This document shows positions 47,801-53,739 of a stretch of 64,000 nt of DNA, piece after piece. Numbering within the stretch: position 1 is the stretch's first letter; every line of letters begins with the position of its first letter. A model generated the notes under the pieces. That model did not search any database, had not been told where the DNA came from, and worked only from the letters and a program-made list of their open reading frames with translations. Source of the DNA: Pomphorhynchus laevis (Eukaryota; Acanthocephala; Palaeacanthocephala; Echinorhynchida; Pomphorhynchidae); contig WNNJ02003426.1 in assembly GCA_012934845.2 (NCBI GenBank), forward strand, positions 38,322-102,321. Direction: 5' to 3'. Both the position numbers and the translations under genes were made by a program.

Positions 47801-49628
47801 AAATTACTATACATTTCACAAAGATACCTCTAAAACAATAACAAATATATCAATAACTAAGATCTATTATGTTCATTTCACGTGAAAAGAAACGAACATT
47901 TCAGATTATCTAGAAGAAAATTCGCTGACATAAATTATTCGTGGCAATTAAAGTAATGTCCCTAGACGATATATTTAATTAGCAAGGCATATTTGTAAAT
48001 AATATGAATATCTGTATTTTAAATGTAACTTATCAAAATTATTTTTAATAAATAAATTTCATCAACCTCAAGATGAATCTTAAATAATCCAATTTTAAAT
48101 ATTTGGAAGAAATTGACGAACATGACATATTCTTGTCAATGCCAGTTATGTTTATAGGTGATATATTAAAATAGCTAGACAAATTACTGTAACGAAATTG
48201 TCGAAATTATTTTAAACAAATGAGTTTTATCAATCGCAAAACAAATCTCAAATAAGTACAATTAGATATTACACAAAATACATTATTACACAATATTAAA
48301 TATTACAGAAAATATTAGATGATATTTGTTAAGCGATTTAGTGCAAGCAGATGAATACTTTTAAATAAAATCAATGTTTGTAAAAATTAAATATAGTTAA
48401 AAACTTTTTTAAATTGTTGCAATTTTCTATTCATAGATTTGATAATTCAATAGAAAATTAGAAAGTATTATCGACATCTATACGGTTTGCGCATTTAATT
48501 ATTTTGCTTTCCTGTTCCGAACACTATAGCTTGTGCTTTTTTAAACATTCAGTTTCGAATTGCAAACATTTATACAATTAATGTTTAGATTTCGCTGACA
48601 TAAATTATTCGTGGCAATTATAGTAATGTCCCTAGACGATATATTTAATTAGCAAGGCATATTCGGAAATATTATGAATATCTGTATTTTAAATGTAACT
48701 TATCAAAATCTTGCTCAATAAATAAATTTCATCAACCTCAAGATGAATCTCAAATAATCGATTTCTGAATATTTAGAAGAAATTGACGAACATGACATAT
48801 TCTTGTCAATGCCAGTTATGTTACTAGATGATATATTAAAATAGCTAGACAAATTACTGTAACGAAATTGTCGAAATTAATATGAATATCTGAATTTTAA
48901 ATGTAACTAACTTGTCGAAATTATTTTGAATAAATTAATTAACGAAAACATAAGTAATCAATTCCTTTTTCAGTTTAAAGGATTCCAAAGAGATTCACCA
49001 AAATAAAAAGATATTCAAAAATAATGTCGTTGTTTCCTAATTATAGATTTGATAATTCAGTCGAAAACTAGATGCCAGTATCGACATAGATACGGTTTGC
49101 CCATTTAATTATTTTGCTTTGCATATACCGCAATAAAACTAGTAATTGTTAAATTTACAGCAGGATCCTTAGTTTTGAAATCTAGTATCGAATGGCAAAC
49201 ATTTATACAATAAAGTATGCAATAAGTTAATAAATAGCGAACAAATAATATTCAATTATTGAAAGATTGTAAATAAAAAAGTATTTTGCCAGTAAAACTA
49301 TAATTTAAGTAATTAAGATATTTATTAGTTTAACTTTAATCAACAAGCAAATCGAAGAAATAATTAACACTTCATTTCATGTTTTATATTGTTTTAATAC
49401 CTACAATTCAAATTTCAGATTTAAAGTCCATTTCTATATTCATATTAATTTAATGTTTTGTAAATTTTTATGTATTTGGACAATGATAATACAATTTGTT
49501 AAATAAGAGACAGCTTTTATCAAATGAATTTATTTTTAAAATGCACCATCAATCAAACTTACATTTCTTCTATCTGATTAGAAATTCGGCTTGCATTAAA
49601 ACATTGACGATGTTTTAAAGTCATTGCA
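5755..49628 (-). CDS. Multi-exon secreted-type leucine-rich-repeat protein gene
   Basis: A minus-strand gene assembled from short exons listed individually below. Nearly all internal exons are 60-87 nt, a multiple of three, open in one frame, flanked by AG and GT, and in phase 2 at both ends. Each encodes one LRR of about 24 residues in the pattern (L)DLSxNxLxxL...L. The last two exons give a cysteine-containing C-terminal cap. Joining the clean exons gives about 620 codons. No transmembrane segment is seen, and the 5' exon with a signal peptide was not found. One-LRR-per-exon phase-2 architecture is known from LGR-type receptors, but the short cap and lack of a serpentine domain argue against an LGR. 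The product is inferred to be an extracellular binding protein; the ligand is unknown. Long introns hold LINEs, SINEs and other elements. Two tandem or neighbouring genes rather than one cannot be excluded. Confidence 0.8.
6447..6518 (-). CDS. LRR gene penultimate exon
   Basis: 72 nt between tgtttag and gtatgt. Reads SLCEITTRNCPYNGEKLK in the phase-2 frame and supplies two cap cysteines. It has an inverted counterpart at 52853-52925, which is one base longer. Confidence 0.85.
6519..7771. other. Intron with exon-like relics
   Basis: At 7369-7400 the minus strand ends in a donor context almost the same as exon 7772-7840 (taatgtctatattcatt then gtaagtc) but lacks the rest of the exon. At about 6977-7045 a 69-nt exon-sized stretch ends in gtaagt but is not open in phase 2. 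Both look like decayed exon copies. Confidence 0.4.
7772..7840 (-). CDS. LRR exon
   Basis: 69 nt, acceptor ctttag, donor gtaagt. Reads DIRENRRIKRVNIITTSI and is the last true repeat before the C-terminal cap. The aspartate and asparagine positions of the LRR core are kept, but several leucines are replaced. Confidence 0.75.
8749..8820 (-). CDS. LRR exon
   Basis: 72 nt, acceptor tttatag, donor gtataaag (a weak consensus). Reads DLSNNPLKNIERYDIGVN, a textbook LRR core, ending in LRKL across the splice. Confidence 0.85.
9655..9960. repeat. 300-bp direct repeat, left copy
   Basis: Matches 10927-11240 in the same orientation at roughly 85-90% by eye. Shared markers are ttctacttgaaactgctatt, aaacaaagtttcc and cagtggtatcgatg. 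A shorter third copy of the second marker region lies at 9551-9610. Confidence 0.65.
10061..10239 (+). repeat. 90-bp tandem duplication inside LINE remnant
   Basis: Units 10061-10150 and 10151-10239 differ by one base (gcct versus gct). Near-identity indicates a recent duplication. Confidence 0.85.
10061..10700 (+). mobile_element. LINE reverse-transcriptase C-terminal remnant
   Basis: Translation gives ESCKNYTYLGILLSSRW near 10192, the Y-x-YLG block found past the RT catalytic core of many LINEs. Further on it gives VKHVIGVSPTSSSTAIE, resembling the widespread FxxFVLGVSxxTPN block of LINE C-termini. Frames are broken, so this is a decayed copy. The clade is not determined. Confidence 0.55.
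10927..11240. repeat. 300-bp direct repeat, right copy
   Basis: Partner of 9655-9960. The two flank the inverted-repeat element asymmetrically. Confidence 0.65.
11779..11850 (-). CDS. LRR exon
   Basis: 72 nt, acceptor catttag, donor gtaagt. Reads NVSSNMIANIDENFPQIM, ending LLEEL. Confidence 0.85.
12453..12524 (-). CDS. LRR exon
   Basis: 72 nt, acceptor gcgtag, donor gtacgt. Reads DISHNLLEDLLGSDCED, ending TKIL. The donor is unusual but matches the expected length exactly. Confidence 0.8.
12870..12985 (-). mobile_element. Penelope-like element fragment
   Basis: About 80 bp match the 2750-2835 segment (atattctataaa...cagttataatt...ctattactcccattggga), the pre-catalytic reverse transcriptase region. 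A short broken relic in an LRR intron. Confidence 0.55.
12986..15477. other. LRR intron
   Basis: AT-rich, with a less AT-rich patch at about 13,080-13,800 that has no open frame or family I recognise and may be an old repeat. A possible LRR-like string, DLNELSIHSS on the minus strand near 15,155-15,200, lacks a clear acceptor and is not called as an exon. Confidence 0.45.
15478..15543 (-). CDS. LRR exon
   Basis: 66 nt, acceptor atttag, donor gtgagg. Reads DLSDTNLSSYSLLENVAN. Confidence 0.8.
15544..18289. other. LRR intron, AT-rich
   Basis: No exon found. It contains runs of simple AT sequence at 16,280-16,480 and a tandem pair of about 57-bp repeats at 17,045-17,160 rich in aaagctt. Confidence 0.5.
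17045..17160. repeat. Tandem pair, about 57 bp
   Basis: Two neighbouring copies of acaaaa..cttgaaaaagttttgtttggt followed by agaaagctatttattttt. Confidence 0.65.
18290..18361 (-). CDS. LRR exon, compact cluster
   Basis: 72 nt, acceptor aaacag, donor gtaagt. Reads NLANNQHFTFEGTTFDSLTG. The upstream intron is only 52 nt. Confidence 0.9.
18414..18494 (-). CDS. LRR exon, compact cluster
   Basis: 81 nt, acceptor gtacag, donor gtaagt. Reads NCSYNQIRYVYFDEALLYG. Three residues longer than the usual repeat. Confidence 0.9.
18551..18619 (-). CDS. LRR exon, compact cluster
   Basis: 69 nt, acceptor caacag, donor gtaagt. Reads DLSNNKLTRLAIEWVL, ending SLRIL; the closest match to the LRR consensus in the gene. 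Confidence 0.92.
18775..18861 (-). CDS. LRR exon, compact cluster
   Basis: 87 nt, the longest repeat exon. Acceptor gtgtag, donor gtaagt. Reads NLSFNEIEYLNYVNENTS, ending ILEVL. Confidence 0.9.
18909..18983 (-). CDS. LRR exon, compact cluster
   Basis: 75 nt, acceptor ttttag, donor gtaagt, with a 47-nt intron upstream of the next exon in reading order. Reads DMSFNRIKEFTKLYDILL. Confidence 0.9.
19050..19121 (-). CDS. LRR exon, compact cluster
   Basis: 72 nt, acceptor ttttag, donor gtatgt. Reads SLINASGIDIAIERMPCC, ending SLSKL. The adjacent cysteine pair is unusual within a repeat. Confidence 0.85.
19165..20050. repeat. Segmental duplication, left copy
   Basis: Matches 26689-27315 in direct orientation. 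The first 171 bp, including an LRR exon, are identical; the remainder (markers attatcctttattaatat and gataattatccttatttc) is roughly 93% identical by eye with deletions. Confidence 0.8.
19175..19243 (-). CDS. LRR exon, duplicated (downstream copy)
   Basis: 69 nt, acceptor atttag, donor gtatga. Reads NIYNSNLNIMKPDICQMF, ending KLREL. Identical to 26699-26767; identity extends for 171 bp (19165-19335). Confidence 0.88.
20320..22000 (+). mobile_element. LINE 3' fragment A
   Basis: A 5'-truncated, diverged copy of the LINE at 22.9-26.7 kb covering the second half of ORF2. Recognisable reverse transcriptase pieces include the VPQGS region near 21145 and YADDT near 21235, followed by the C-terminal region and a distinct 3' tail (aaagactactgcg...). 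Several frame breaks and stops are present, so it is inactive. The same 3' tail appears in fragment B at 28.15-29.0 kb but not in the longer LINE, so A and B belong to another subfamily. Confidence 0.8.
21654..21720. repeat. Two quasi-palindromes in LINE fragment A
   Basis: ctctagagcacgtc and gacgtgctctagag form a 14-bp perfect inverted repeat, followed at once by agaaacct/aggtttct. The homologous positions in the other LINE copies have neither, so both arose after insertion, probably by fold-back template switching. Confidence 0.7.
22500..22740 (-). mobile_element. tRNA-derived SINE with hammerhead-like body
   Basis: On the minus strand a tRNA-like head spans about 22726-22660. It has an A-box-like GCTTAGTGGATG (22703-22718 region) and a B-box-like AGTTCAAATCC (22673-22663). 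The body follows at 22627-22573 with GGGTC, GAAAC, GTA and CTGATGA blocks. It interrupts a segment that is continuous in the unit at 29.3 kb, which supports insertion. The 3' end was not fixed. Confidence 0.7.
22573..22627 (-). ncRNA. Hammerhead-like structured motif, SINE copy X
   Basis: The order on the minus strand is GGGTC-GAAAC, an ACAT/ATGT hairpin with a GAA loop, GTA, GTCTGGGT, a TCAG/CTGA hairpin overlapping CTGATGA, GACCC, ACCCAGAC. GGGTC pairs with GACCC, and GTCTGGGT pairs with ACCCAGAC, crossing each other as a pseudoknot. The core blocks match a type II (circularly permuted) hammerhead, but no ordinary stem I hairpin can be drawn, so activity is uncertain. Confidence 0.6.
23013..24041 (+). 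CDS. LINE ORF1 with CCHC zinc knuckles (interrupted)
   Basis: One frame of about 342 codons from ATG 23013 to TAG 24041, interrupted by in-frame TAG at 23376 and TGA at 23397. After an N-terminal region with the RNA-binding style of insect LINE ORF1 proteins, cysteine/histidine knuckles occur at about 23478-23650: CSRCHKWGHWASSC, then CGICGSASCLS, then CSNCGGSHPAWRRSC. This protein would bind element RNA in the retrotransposition particle. The final third is polar and low in cysteine. Confidence 0.8.
24075..26503 (+). CDS. LINE ORF2, APE endonuclease plus reverse transcriptase (interrupted)
   Basis: About 809 codons if read through, starting 33 nt after ORF1. The N-terminal endonuclease shows LQWNSGGA, VIVLQETR and LGDFNDRTGRW blocks. 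The reverse transcriptase shows FLQFSAAFDRIS, GVPQGSPLSPILY and VVYADDTTALF, the last carrying the catalytic aspartate pair. The C-terminal region ends in GVKDPGWFSRKAACW. One in-frame TAG lies at 25104-25106 and a frameshift near 26,080-26,100, so no full protein is made. No RNase H domain is apparent. Confidence 0.85.
26655..26684. repeat. Perfect 13-bp hairpin at LINE 3' end
   Basis: ctactgttttgtg (26655-26667) and cacaaaacagtag (26672-26684) with a 4-nt loop, five bases before the duplicated LRR segment begins. Confidence 0.85.
26689..27315. repeat. Segmental duplication, right copy
   Basis: Partner of 19165-20050. It abuts the LINE 3' end directly. After 27315 the two copies diverge completely until the LINE fragments resume. 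Confidence 0.8.
26699..26767 (-). CDS. LRR exon, duplicated (upstream copy)
   Basis: 69 nt, identical to 19175-19243 with the same acceptor and donor. If both are spliced, the protein contains the same repeat twice in a row; if only one is used, this is a spare or alternative exon. Confidence 0.75.
27316..28150. other. Intronic sequence, no gene
   Basis: AT-rich with no recognised coding. It includes a short internal repeat (aatcagg/caaagacaataa...caggaatat, near 27,650 and 27,735). Not shared with the left duplication copy. Confidence 0.5.
28150..29010 (+). mobile_element. LINE 3' fragment B
   Basis: A 5'-truncated copy starting inside the reverse transcriptase. GVPQGSPLSTFLY and VVYADDTTAMF are visible at 28278-28400, followed by the C-terminal region and the same 3' tail as fragment A. 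Frame breaks follow the YADD region, so it is inactive. Confidence 0.8.
29010..29585. repeat. Duplicated flank downstream of LINE fragment B
   Basis: Matches about 21,900-22,500 and 22,830-22,930 at about 90% by eye (for example attccagtgtgaatgtgagc and gtcaaataattatagactta). The SINE at 22.5 kb is absent here. Confidence 0.7.
29591..29662 (-). CDS. LRR exon
   Basis: 72 nt, acceptor acttag, donor gtaagt. Reads EVIDQTGSDYSFIPRMV, ending NLKSL. The repeat core is degenerate, but length, phase and splice sites fit. Confidence 0.7.
30764..30832 (-). CDS. LRR exon
   Basis: 69 nt, acceptor tcttag, donor gtgagt. Reads KINRPMSNTELLAKHVLP, ending CIEY. A degenerate repeat supported mainly by length, phase and splice sites. 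Confidence 0.65.
31161..31413. repeat. Minisatellite, nine units of about 28 bp
   Basis: Unit ctggctcgtgattaatcaat plus about eight T-rich bases, repeated nine times with small changes (gctcgtga, gctcgcga, gctcgcaa). Lies in an LRR intron. Confidence 0.9.
31903..31962 (-). CDS. LRR exon, short
   Basis: 60 nt, acceptor cattag, donor gtaagt. Reads NPYGVTCPAMYSKYNEF, ending KNL. Four residues shorter than the norm. The same frame stays open upstream to about 32,183, but no start or acceptor makes that extension convincing. Confidence 0.65.
32392..32745. repeat. Direct repeat pair, about 120 bp
   Basis: Segments 32392-32525 and 32630-32745 share aatatttgataaagagaatt and the following sequence at about 85% identity by eye. 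Confidence 0.65.
32754..33055 (-). mobile_element. Repeat of the hammerhead-like family, copy Y
   Basis: The minus strand reads GATC-GAAAC, a hairpin, GGTATTGG, CTGATGA, GGCCC, TCAATAC (33053-32998). It continues through a less AT-rich tail (32754-32960) that contains a gatcggccatggctgtgaac string on the plus strand. The tail may be the 3' part of the same element. Confidence 0.55.
33090..33180 (+). mobile_element. Repeat of the hammerhead-like family, copy V
   Basis: A degenerate copy (gtagctggtgaggtctactg then gtagcgtactgctgttgac) placed head to head with copy Y. Confidence 0.5.
33181..34590. other. Intronic sequence, no gene
   Basis: AT-rich. No exon with the LRR phase pattern and no recognised element were seen. 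Confidence 0.5.
34600..35040 (+). repeat. Hammerhead-like family, tandem copy Z
   Basis: A unit with a period of 365 bp: gcaaaatgtaaga at 34633 recurs at 34998 with the same neighbours. The first unit carries the motif at 34717-34771. The second is present only in its first part. The same unit order occurs in the copy at 45.9-46.27 kb, so 365 bp is probably one complete monomer. Confidence 0.65.
35582..35653 (-). CDS. LRR exon
   Basis: 72 nt, acceptor ccttag, donor gtaagt. Reads LQTDYNLSLLMSNLIFHSAL, ending PHIL. Confidence 0.75.
36640..36715. repeat. aaatatt microsatellite
   Basis: Runs of (t)aaatatt in alternating short units. Simple AT-rich repeat. Confidence 0.75.
36887..36963 (-). CDS. 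LRR exon-like segment, off phase
   Basis: 77 nt between ttacag and gtaagt. It starts NMIQNHNQTERRF in the phase-2 frame but is not a multiple of three, unlike its neighbours, so inclusion would shift the frame. Either a decayed exon that is skipped, or it uses a site I cannot see. Confidence 0.4.
37526..37597 (-). CDS. LRR exon
   Basis: 72 nt, acceptor attatag, donor gtaagt. Reads DLRGNRIHLISDFIYLF, ending STDYL. Confidence 0.85.
38690..38990 (-). mobile_element. Penelope-like element fragment
   Basis: The minus strand contains a SNGGNSRLIEYDL-like string near 38,700, a degenerate form of the pre-catalytic Penelope motif, in sequence that aligns with 2750-2860. Broken and short. Confidence 0.45.
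39217..39288 (-). CDS. LRR exon
   Basis: 72 nt, acceptor gtgcag, donor gtaagt. Reads NLSFNRIVVIAKAQLPNTYN, ending LKSL. Confidence 0.88.
39742..42293 (+). mobile_element. Decayed retroelement: Cys-rich leader plus reverse transcriptase
   Basis: Opens with a small cysteine-rich frame (PRCCGCNGQSAKCRKCACAR, 39769-39830). This is followed by the linker and RT region of a family I know from many invertebrate and fish genomes but cannot name securely. Recognisable blocks are EVRPKGVGDIARRLIGK (about 40861), LTIDASNAFNKD (about 41056), THGDPLAMAAF (about 41215) and WYADDANFVG (about 41311). A C-terminal region follows to 42293. The copy is broken in several places and carries an AT-rich repeat array. 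Not a host gene. Confidence 0.75.
41376..41611. repeat. ggatatat array embedded in a retroelement
   Basis: Dense direct and inverted runs of ggatatatgg and ccatatatcc, with gttaacaatatg inserts near both ends. It is highly self-complementary and could fold into long hairpins. Confidence 0.9.
42300..43920 (-). mobile_element. Decayed reverse-transcriptase element, opposite orientation
   Basis: Minus-strand pieces appear in the expected order from 43.9 kb downward: ISELISSVVELPTDDLVLL (about 43,660), ALRAKHPPRRL (about 43,300), VPVNVAKILVDQTTCLLKK (about 43,030) and WYFDDYVLGGTTSTIL (about 42,590). The last is the catalytic region. The order and motifs match the broad RT family of the preceding element, but this is a different subfamily. 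Broken in several places. It meets the plus-strand element tail to tail near 42.3 kb. Confidence 0.65.
44000..44155. repeat. Degenerate gttgcagcgg minisatellite
   Basis: Repeats of cagcggcgagacagttgttg, attgcagcggcagttcaatcg and similar, much less AT-rich than its surroundings. No coding assigned. Confidence 0.6.
44156..45380. other. Intronic sequence, no gene
   Basis: No LRR exon or known element seen. AT-rich throughout. Confidence 0.45.
45382..45453 (-). CDS. LRR exon
   Basis: 72 nt, acceptor ttgtag, donor gtaagt. Reads SLSGNIIEELNFAIFKSIP, ending VQYL. A strong consensus match. Confidence 0.9.
45504..45575 (-). CDS. LRR exon
   Basis: 72 nt, acceptor accaag, donor gtaaat. Reads SILSSNIASMDFLYRVKAP, ending LTHL. 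Separated from the next exon by a 50-nt intron. Confidence 0.85.
45915..46270 (+). mobile_element. Hammerhead-like family, copy W
   Basis: Shares its order of segments with 34.6-35.04 kb. The motif spans 46118-46173: GGACC-GAAAC, an ACGT/ACGT hairpin with a GAA loop, CTTATGA in place of CTGATGA, GGTCC. The GGACC/GGTCC pair covaries with GGGTC/GACCC of copy X. Confidence 0.6.
46837..46902 (-). CDS. LRR exon
   Basis: 66 nt, acceptor aattag, donor gtgaga. Reads ELESTVLTDFDLLYGTTG. Confidence 0.75.
47284..47346 (-). CDS. LRR exon
   Basis: 63 nt, acceptor ttttag, donor gtaagt. Reads KFSGCQINIKDYFGLDNLTY. Confidence 0.8.
47921..49235. repeat. Tandem pair of 670-bp units
   Basis: ttcgctgacataaattattc begins at 47921 and again at 48591, and both units run through gacatattcttgtcaatgcc and a tacggtttgc marker. 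Part of a third start appears near 48,880. Minus-strand open pieces (DITLIATNN) after a ctag acceptor are LRR-exon-like but lack a donor. Confidence 0.75.
49563..49628 (-). CDS. LRR exon, most 5' of the clean set
   Basis: 66 nt, acceptor ttttag, donor gtaagt. Reads AMTLKHRQCFNASRISNQ, ending IEE. The cysteine and altered spacing suggest the first repeat or part of an N-terminal cap. Confidence 0.7.
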
Positions 49629-51149
49629 CTAAAATAAAATTAATAGGAAAAAATATTCGGCAATTTGACAATAATCTGCGAAACATATATAGTAGCAAAA
49701 TTAAATGAAGGAACAGTTCTGTTATTGATGATTTTTAGAAAACAGCAGGCTGCGTTCATATCTCTTGATATTTAGTAAAAACGTTCTTGTCGATGTCTAG
49801 TAGGCAACAACATCAACAAAAACATTCCTAAGGTCGATTTGTAATTAAGTTACAATTACGAATCGACCTTTTACAAAAATTAATTTATAATTTTAATTTA
49901 TTTTTTGATGAAATATTTGAAGACTCGTCATTGCTAATTTGGATTATTTGTAGACTAAAGAAATGTGTAATTTAATCAAACACAAAAATGTTTATCGTGA
50001 GATAAATCATAAAATACAAAAACATGTCTTAATAAATCACTCAAGATATCATTTTTATCTATTATTAGACTTAATTATTTAGTAATTAATTTGATATCTA
50101 ACTGCTATTTTAATTCATTATTTATTAAATATATTTTAAATTATATAAAAATATATTTAAGTATATTTAATTATATTTAAATGCAGGCCATTTGATTTAT
50201 ATGGTTAGTCAGCTTTTTGTTCATACCTGGAAAAATCTTGATTTGTAAATTAAATATTGTTTTTATTATTTATAAATATCAAGTTAGTAAAAATCGTTTA
50301 TTAAAACAGAAAAAGTAGCTTATTTGAGTAAACATGTTGCTTAATCTCATTCTTTGACTTCAAGGTAAATAAATTAAATACCAGATAAAATTATTGTGGT
50401 CAAATAATTCAAGAATGAAATCTATTATGACCAAATACATCCATAAAATATGGTAATGCTACCTTGATAAAATCACATTTCCATGCAATGAAATTAAATG
50501 AAAGTATGCAAGAATATTTGTGTTATAGCCTAATTCATGAAATTACACATTTGTATTCAACCCACTGATTACATATCCAGTGTGATAAAAACAAAAAACG
50601 AATCAGCTTACAATCAAAAATACAACGATGCAAATCCTTTTCTATAACATATTATGATTGAAGGAATTCTACTTGCATATTATTGGTAAAATATAATAGG
50701 AAATGCAGTTACATAGCTTTAAACAACGTCTTATTTGATTAATAATTAATATCTGCACTATTAATGGTATATAATCTTTTATTCTATGATTGAAAGCATC
50801 CATACATACTAATGCTATATGGTTTAGAAACTGAAATCCATAGCTATTTTTAGTAGTCCTATTGATTTTAGATTTTGACAATTTGAAGTATTATATAAAA
50901 TAAAGATGTTATAGAGCGCGCCCCGCAATAAATTACATCTATACCTATGTTTTGCTAAAACACAGTAGAATTGATCATTAATAATTTAAAATCGTTTATT
51001 TTAAATGTCTTATAATATAAATAGCGATTAATTGAGTATCTATTTAATCTATCAGTACTAAACGAGACTAATATATTCGTGATAATCAATGAAATTTTAT
51101 ATTCCTACATTCGATATAAATTCAATTCACGACAAGCCAATTTACTCAC
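49629..51149. other. Presumed 5' region of the LRR gene
   Basis: No signal-peptide exon was recognised on the minus strand. AT-rich throughout, with an 18-bp inverted repeat aaggtcgatt/aatcgacctt near 49,830-49,871. Confidence 0.4.
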
Positions 51150-51222
51150 ATTGATTTTAACGTGGATGATAAGCTCAGGAAAGTCGGACGGAATGTCGGT
51201 AATTGGATTGCCAAATAATCGC
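51150..51222 (-). CDS. LRR exon-like segment, odd length
   Basis: 73 nt, acceptor aatag, donor gtgagt. Reads RLFGNPITDIPSDFPELI, a good LRR core. It leaves in phase 0, whereas the next exon expects phase 2, so it may belong to a different transcript or be decayed. Confidence 0.5.
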
Positions 51223-52852
51223 CTATTACATATAATTCAAATATCAATGTTTCAATTATTTATCTCAAACGATATAAGAGAAAAATATGTTCAAGTATTG
51301 CAGTTCTGAAAAGACTTTGAAAGAAATTAATGTACAAATAATATAGTAAAAGGTATCAGTTCCAAAAGGCATTGCCAGCTGATATATGCTAGATCTTAAA
51401 ATAATGAAAGTTAAAAAACCTTTAGGATAACACAATACGCAAATGTTAATACGAAAGAATTAAACGATTGTTTTTGTCTGAGATGATAAAAAACTCCTTT
51501 ATATTTTACTGATATTTTATCACGGCACTAGATTTATGCTTGTTAAATTCCATCAAATTTAAAGATAAAATGTTTCATTTCTTAAGTGAATTACAGAATA
51601 TATCACTAATCCTAACTCTATCAACTCCTAAATATCCTCTGTTAGTATAATGCTTGTTGATTTGTTAAAATTTGAACTAACAGTTTGCTCAAATCGCCAA
51701 TCTTTCAGCTAGCATAGCATATATTTATATTTAAAGTACAATTTTGAGTATTTATTTTTACTATAATTAAATTTAATGATAAATTCAAACTAAGAATGCA
51801 CGTTTATTTAAATCAATAGATAATTTCGTATCCAATTTTTAAACTTAATTCGATGTTGCTAATTCACTCAAATATTTAATATATCTTCATCGCACAAAGT
51901 ATAATTTTAGTTATTTTTACGACAATTTAAGAATTTTTGGAATGTTTTTAACTATAGAGAAGAAAAATGGATACATCAGTCACAATTTAAATAATCATAT
52001 ATATCATCATTATATATACTTTAATTATTATTAGTAGTAGGATATGATATTATATTAGCGATCTCGTCAAACGTTACAATATAATTATATTAAATTATAA
52101 AAATACTAAGTTAAGAAACGTTTACGCTATTTCGTAAGCATCATAGCATATACAGTGTACATATAAATTATATCAGTTGATTCAAATGTTGAATTCAAAT
52201 GTTAAATTCAAATGTCGAATAAGGTAATTTTCTAATTTTCATATTTCATAAAGTTCAATCGTCATTATTATTTCATTATTTTTATTTATTTTTGCAATAG
52301 TAAGAGAAATATTATTGATATTCGTATTATTAATAAATAATCGTCAATCATAATGTTCATTAAAGTTAAATATTATACATTCGACGTTACTAATATTTAT
52401 ATATTAATTATTACTGTAAATTTACTGAATTTTCTTATAACGTTGAACGTTCGGCTTTATCAAATACGGAAATATTCAATTTTAAGTTTTCAATTATTTG
52501 CTCAGTTTCCATATTTTCAGAGTGAACATTATTTTGCATGCATAGATCTTCACAGAGTAAAATAAACTTTATGAATATTTTTCAGAAGGAACTTTTCTCG
52601 CAATGAAACATTTCATCAGGCCATGAACAAAAATATAATAAATCAGATAATTTAGCTAAGGCTACATATCTTGTACTACAAATACACAAGATATGCAAAT
52701 ATCTTAATCATAAAATAATTTCTATAACCTAATGTATTTACTGTTCAGTAATCGTATTAAGCCTCTTTAGATTCGTAAATTACTTGATTTCCACATTAAT
52801 TAAAGATTAATACAATATTGGATAACGCAAAAATAATATCTACAATGTTTAG
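51223..52852. other. AT-rich, no gene seen
   Basis: No plus-strand LRR exons precede the inverted cap-exon copy, so that copy probably has no complete gene of its own. No known element recognised. Confidence 0.45.
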
Positions 52853-53609
52853 ACAACTTTACATTACAAGCCTATGTGATATTACAACTAGAAACTGTCT
52901 TTTTCAGTGGTACAGAGCTTAAGCGGTATGTTTTGATTGTGTTGGATATTTCCATTATTTCTCAATAGATCGTTATTTAAATTGCACAAGACAATTTTAG
53001 CAAAAACAATTTTAGCGAAAATGTGTTAGTTACCTCATTTTCAATTACCATATTTTAAATCCAAAGAATTTAGTTGCTTTAATTAATGACTTAAACAAAT
53101 TGATTAAATTTCCTATATCTGCAGTATCTGTGTTTCTCTTTATACACTAAAGTCTCATAATTGCAGACTCAAAGTGAGGATCAAGATGGTAATTTAATAT
53201 CTCACAAATGGACGAATACTTTCGATTTCATTCACCTATCAGCGTCTGTAAAATCCGTGATTTTAAACTAATTTTTAATTTATAAAATGTTTTTAAGTAA
53301 GGACAAAGTAGAGAAGATTTTTTTGTCCTGTAAAGGAATTTTACTCCAGAATTGCATTAGATTATCGAAATTACATTGACGCTTTTATGGATATTTGTTT
53401 TTCAATATTGCTTAGCTACAATTTGGAAGATGGCTTGAAAGAAGGAATAATAGTGTCTTTCCGAGTCGATTGTGAGTTAATACTTAAATTTTTATTTTTA
53501 TTTTTTCGTGTTTAGAAATTGTTCGAAGCTCCACATAATCACAAACTCGTGGACTTGTGAAGATGATGACAAACTAGTCCTTAATTTGGAGTGCAATGAT
53601 CAGTTTTAA
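52853..53609 (+). pseudogene. Inverted copy of the two LRR cap exons
   Basis: Two segments, 52853-52925 and 53516-53609, are homologous to exons 6447-6518 and 5755-5848, with conserved splice sites. The second is open to its stop and reads NSWTCEDDDKLVLNLEC. The first is 73 nt, one base longer than its partner, and reaches a stop in the expected frame. With no repeat exons upstream it is best called a partial duplicate, although the cap exon itself is well preserved. Confidence 0.75.
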
Positions 53610-53739
53610 AGTATTTATTAAAATTGAAAATTGTCAACAGTACAGAAAATAGTGGATATCGCTTACGTCTTTACCCAGACTGTTTTATGCTTACATGTTA
53701 ATTAGAACTGTGCTCATCCTAAAGATATATAGCAAATCT

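Noticed and set aside
51079-51309. 76-codon plus-strand frame
   Set aside because: The minus strand of the same stretch gives a better LRR exon with splice sites, so the plus frame is taken as a shadow.
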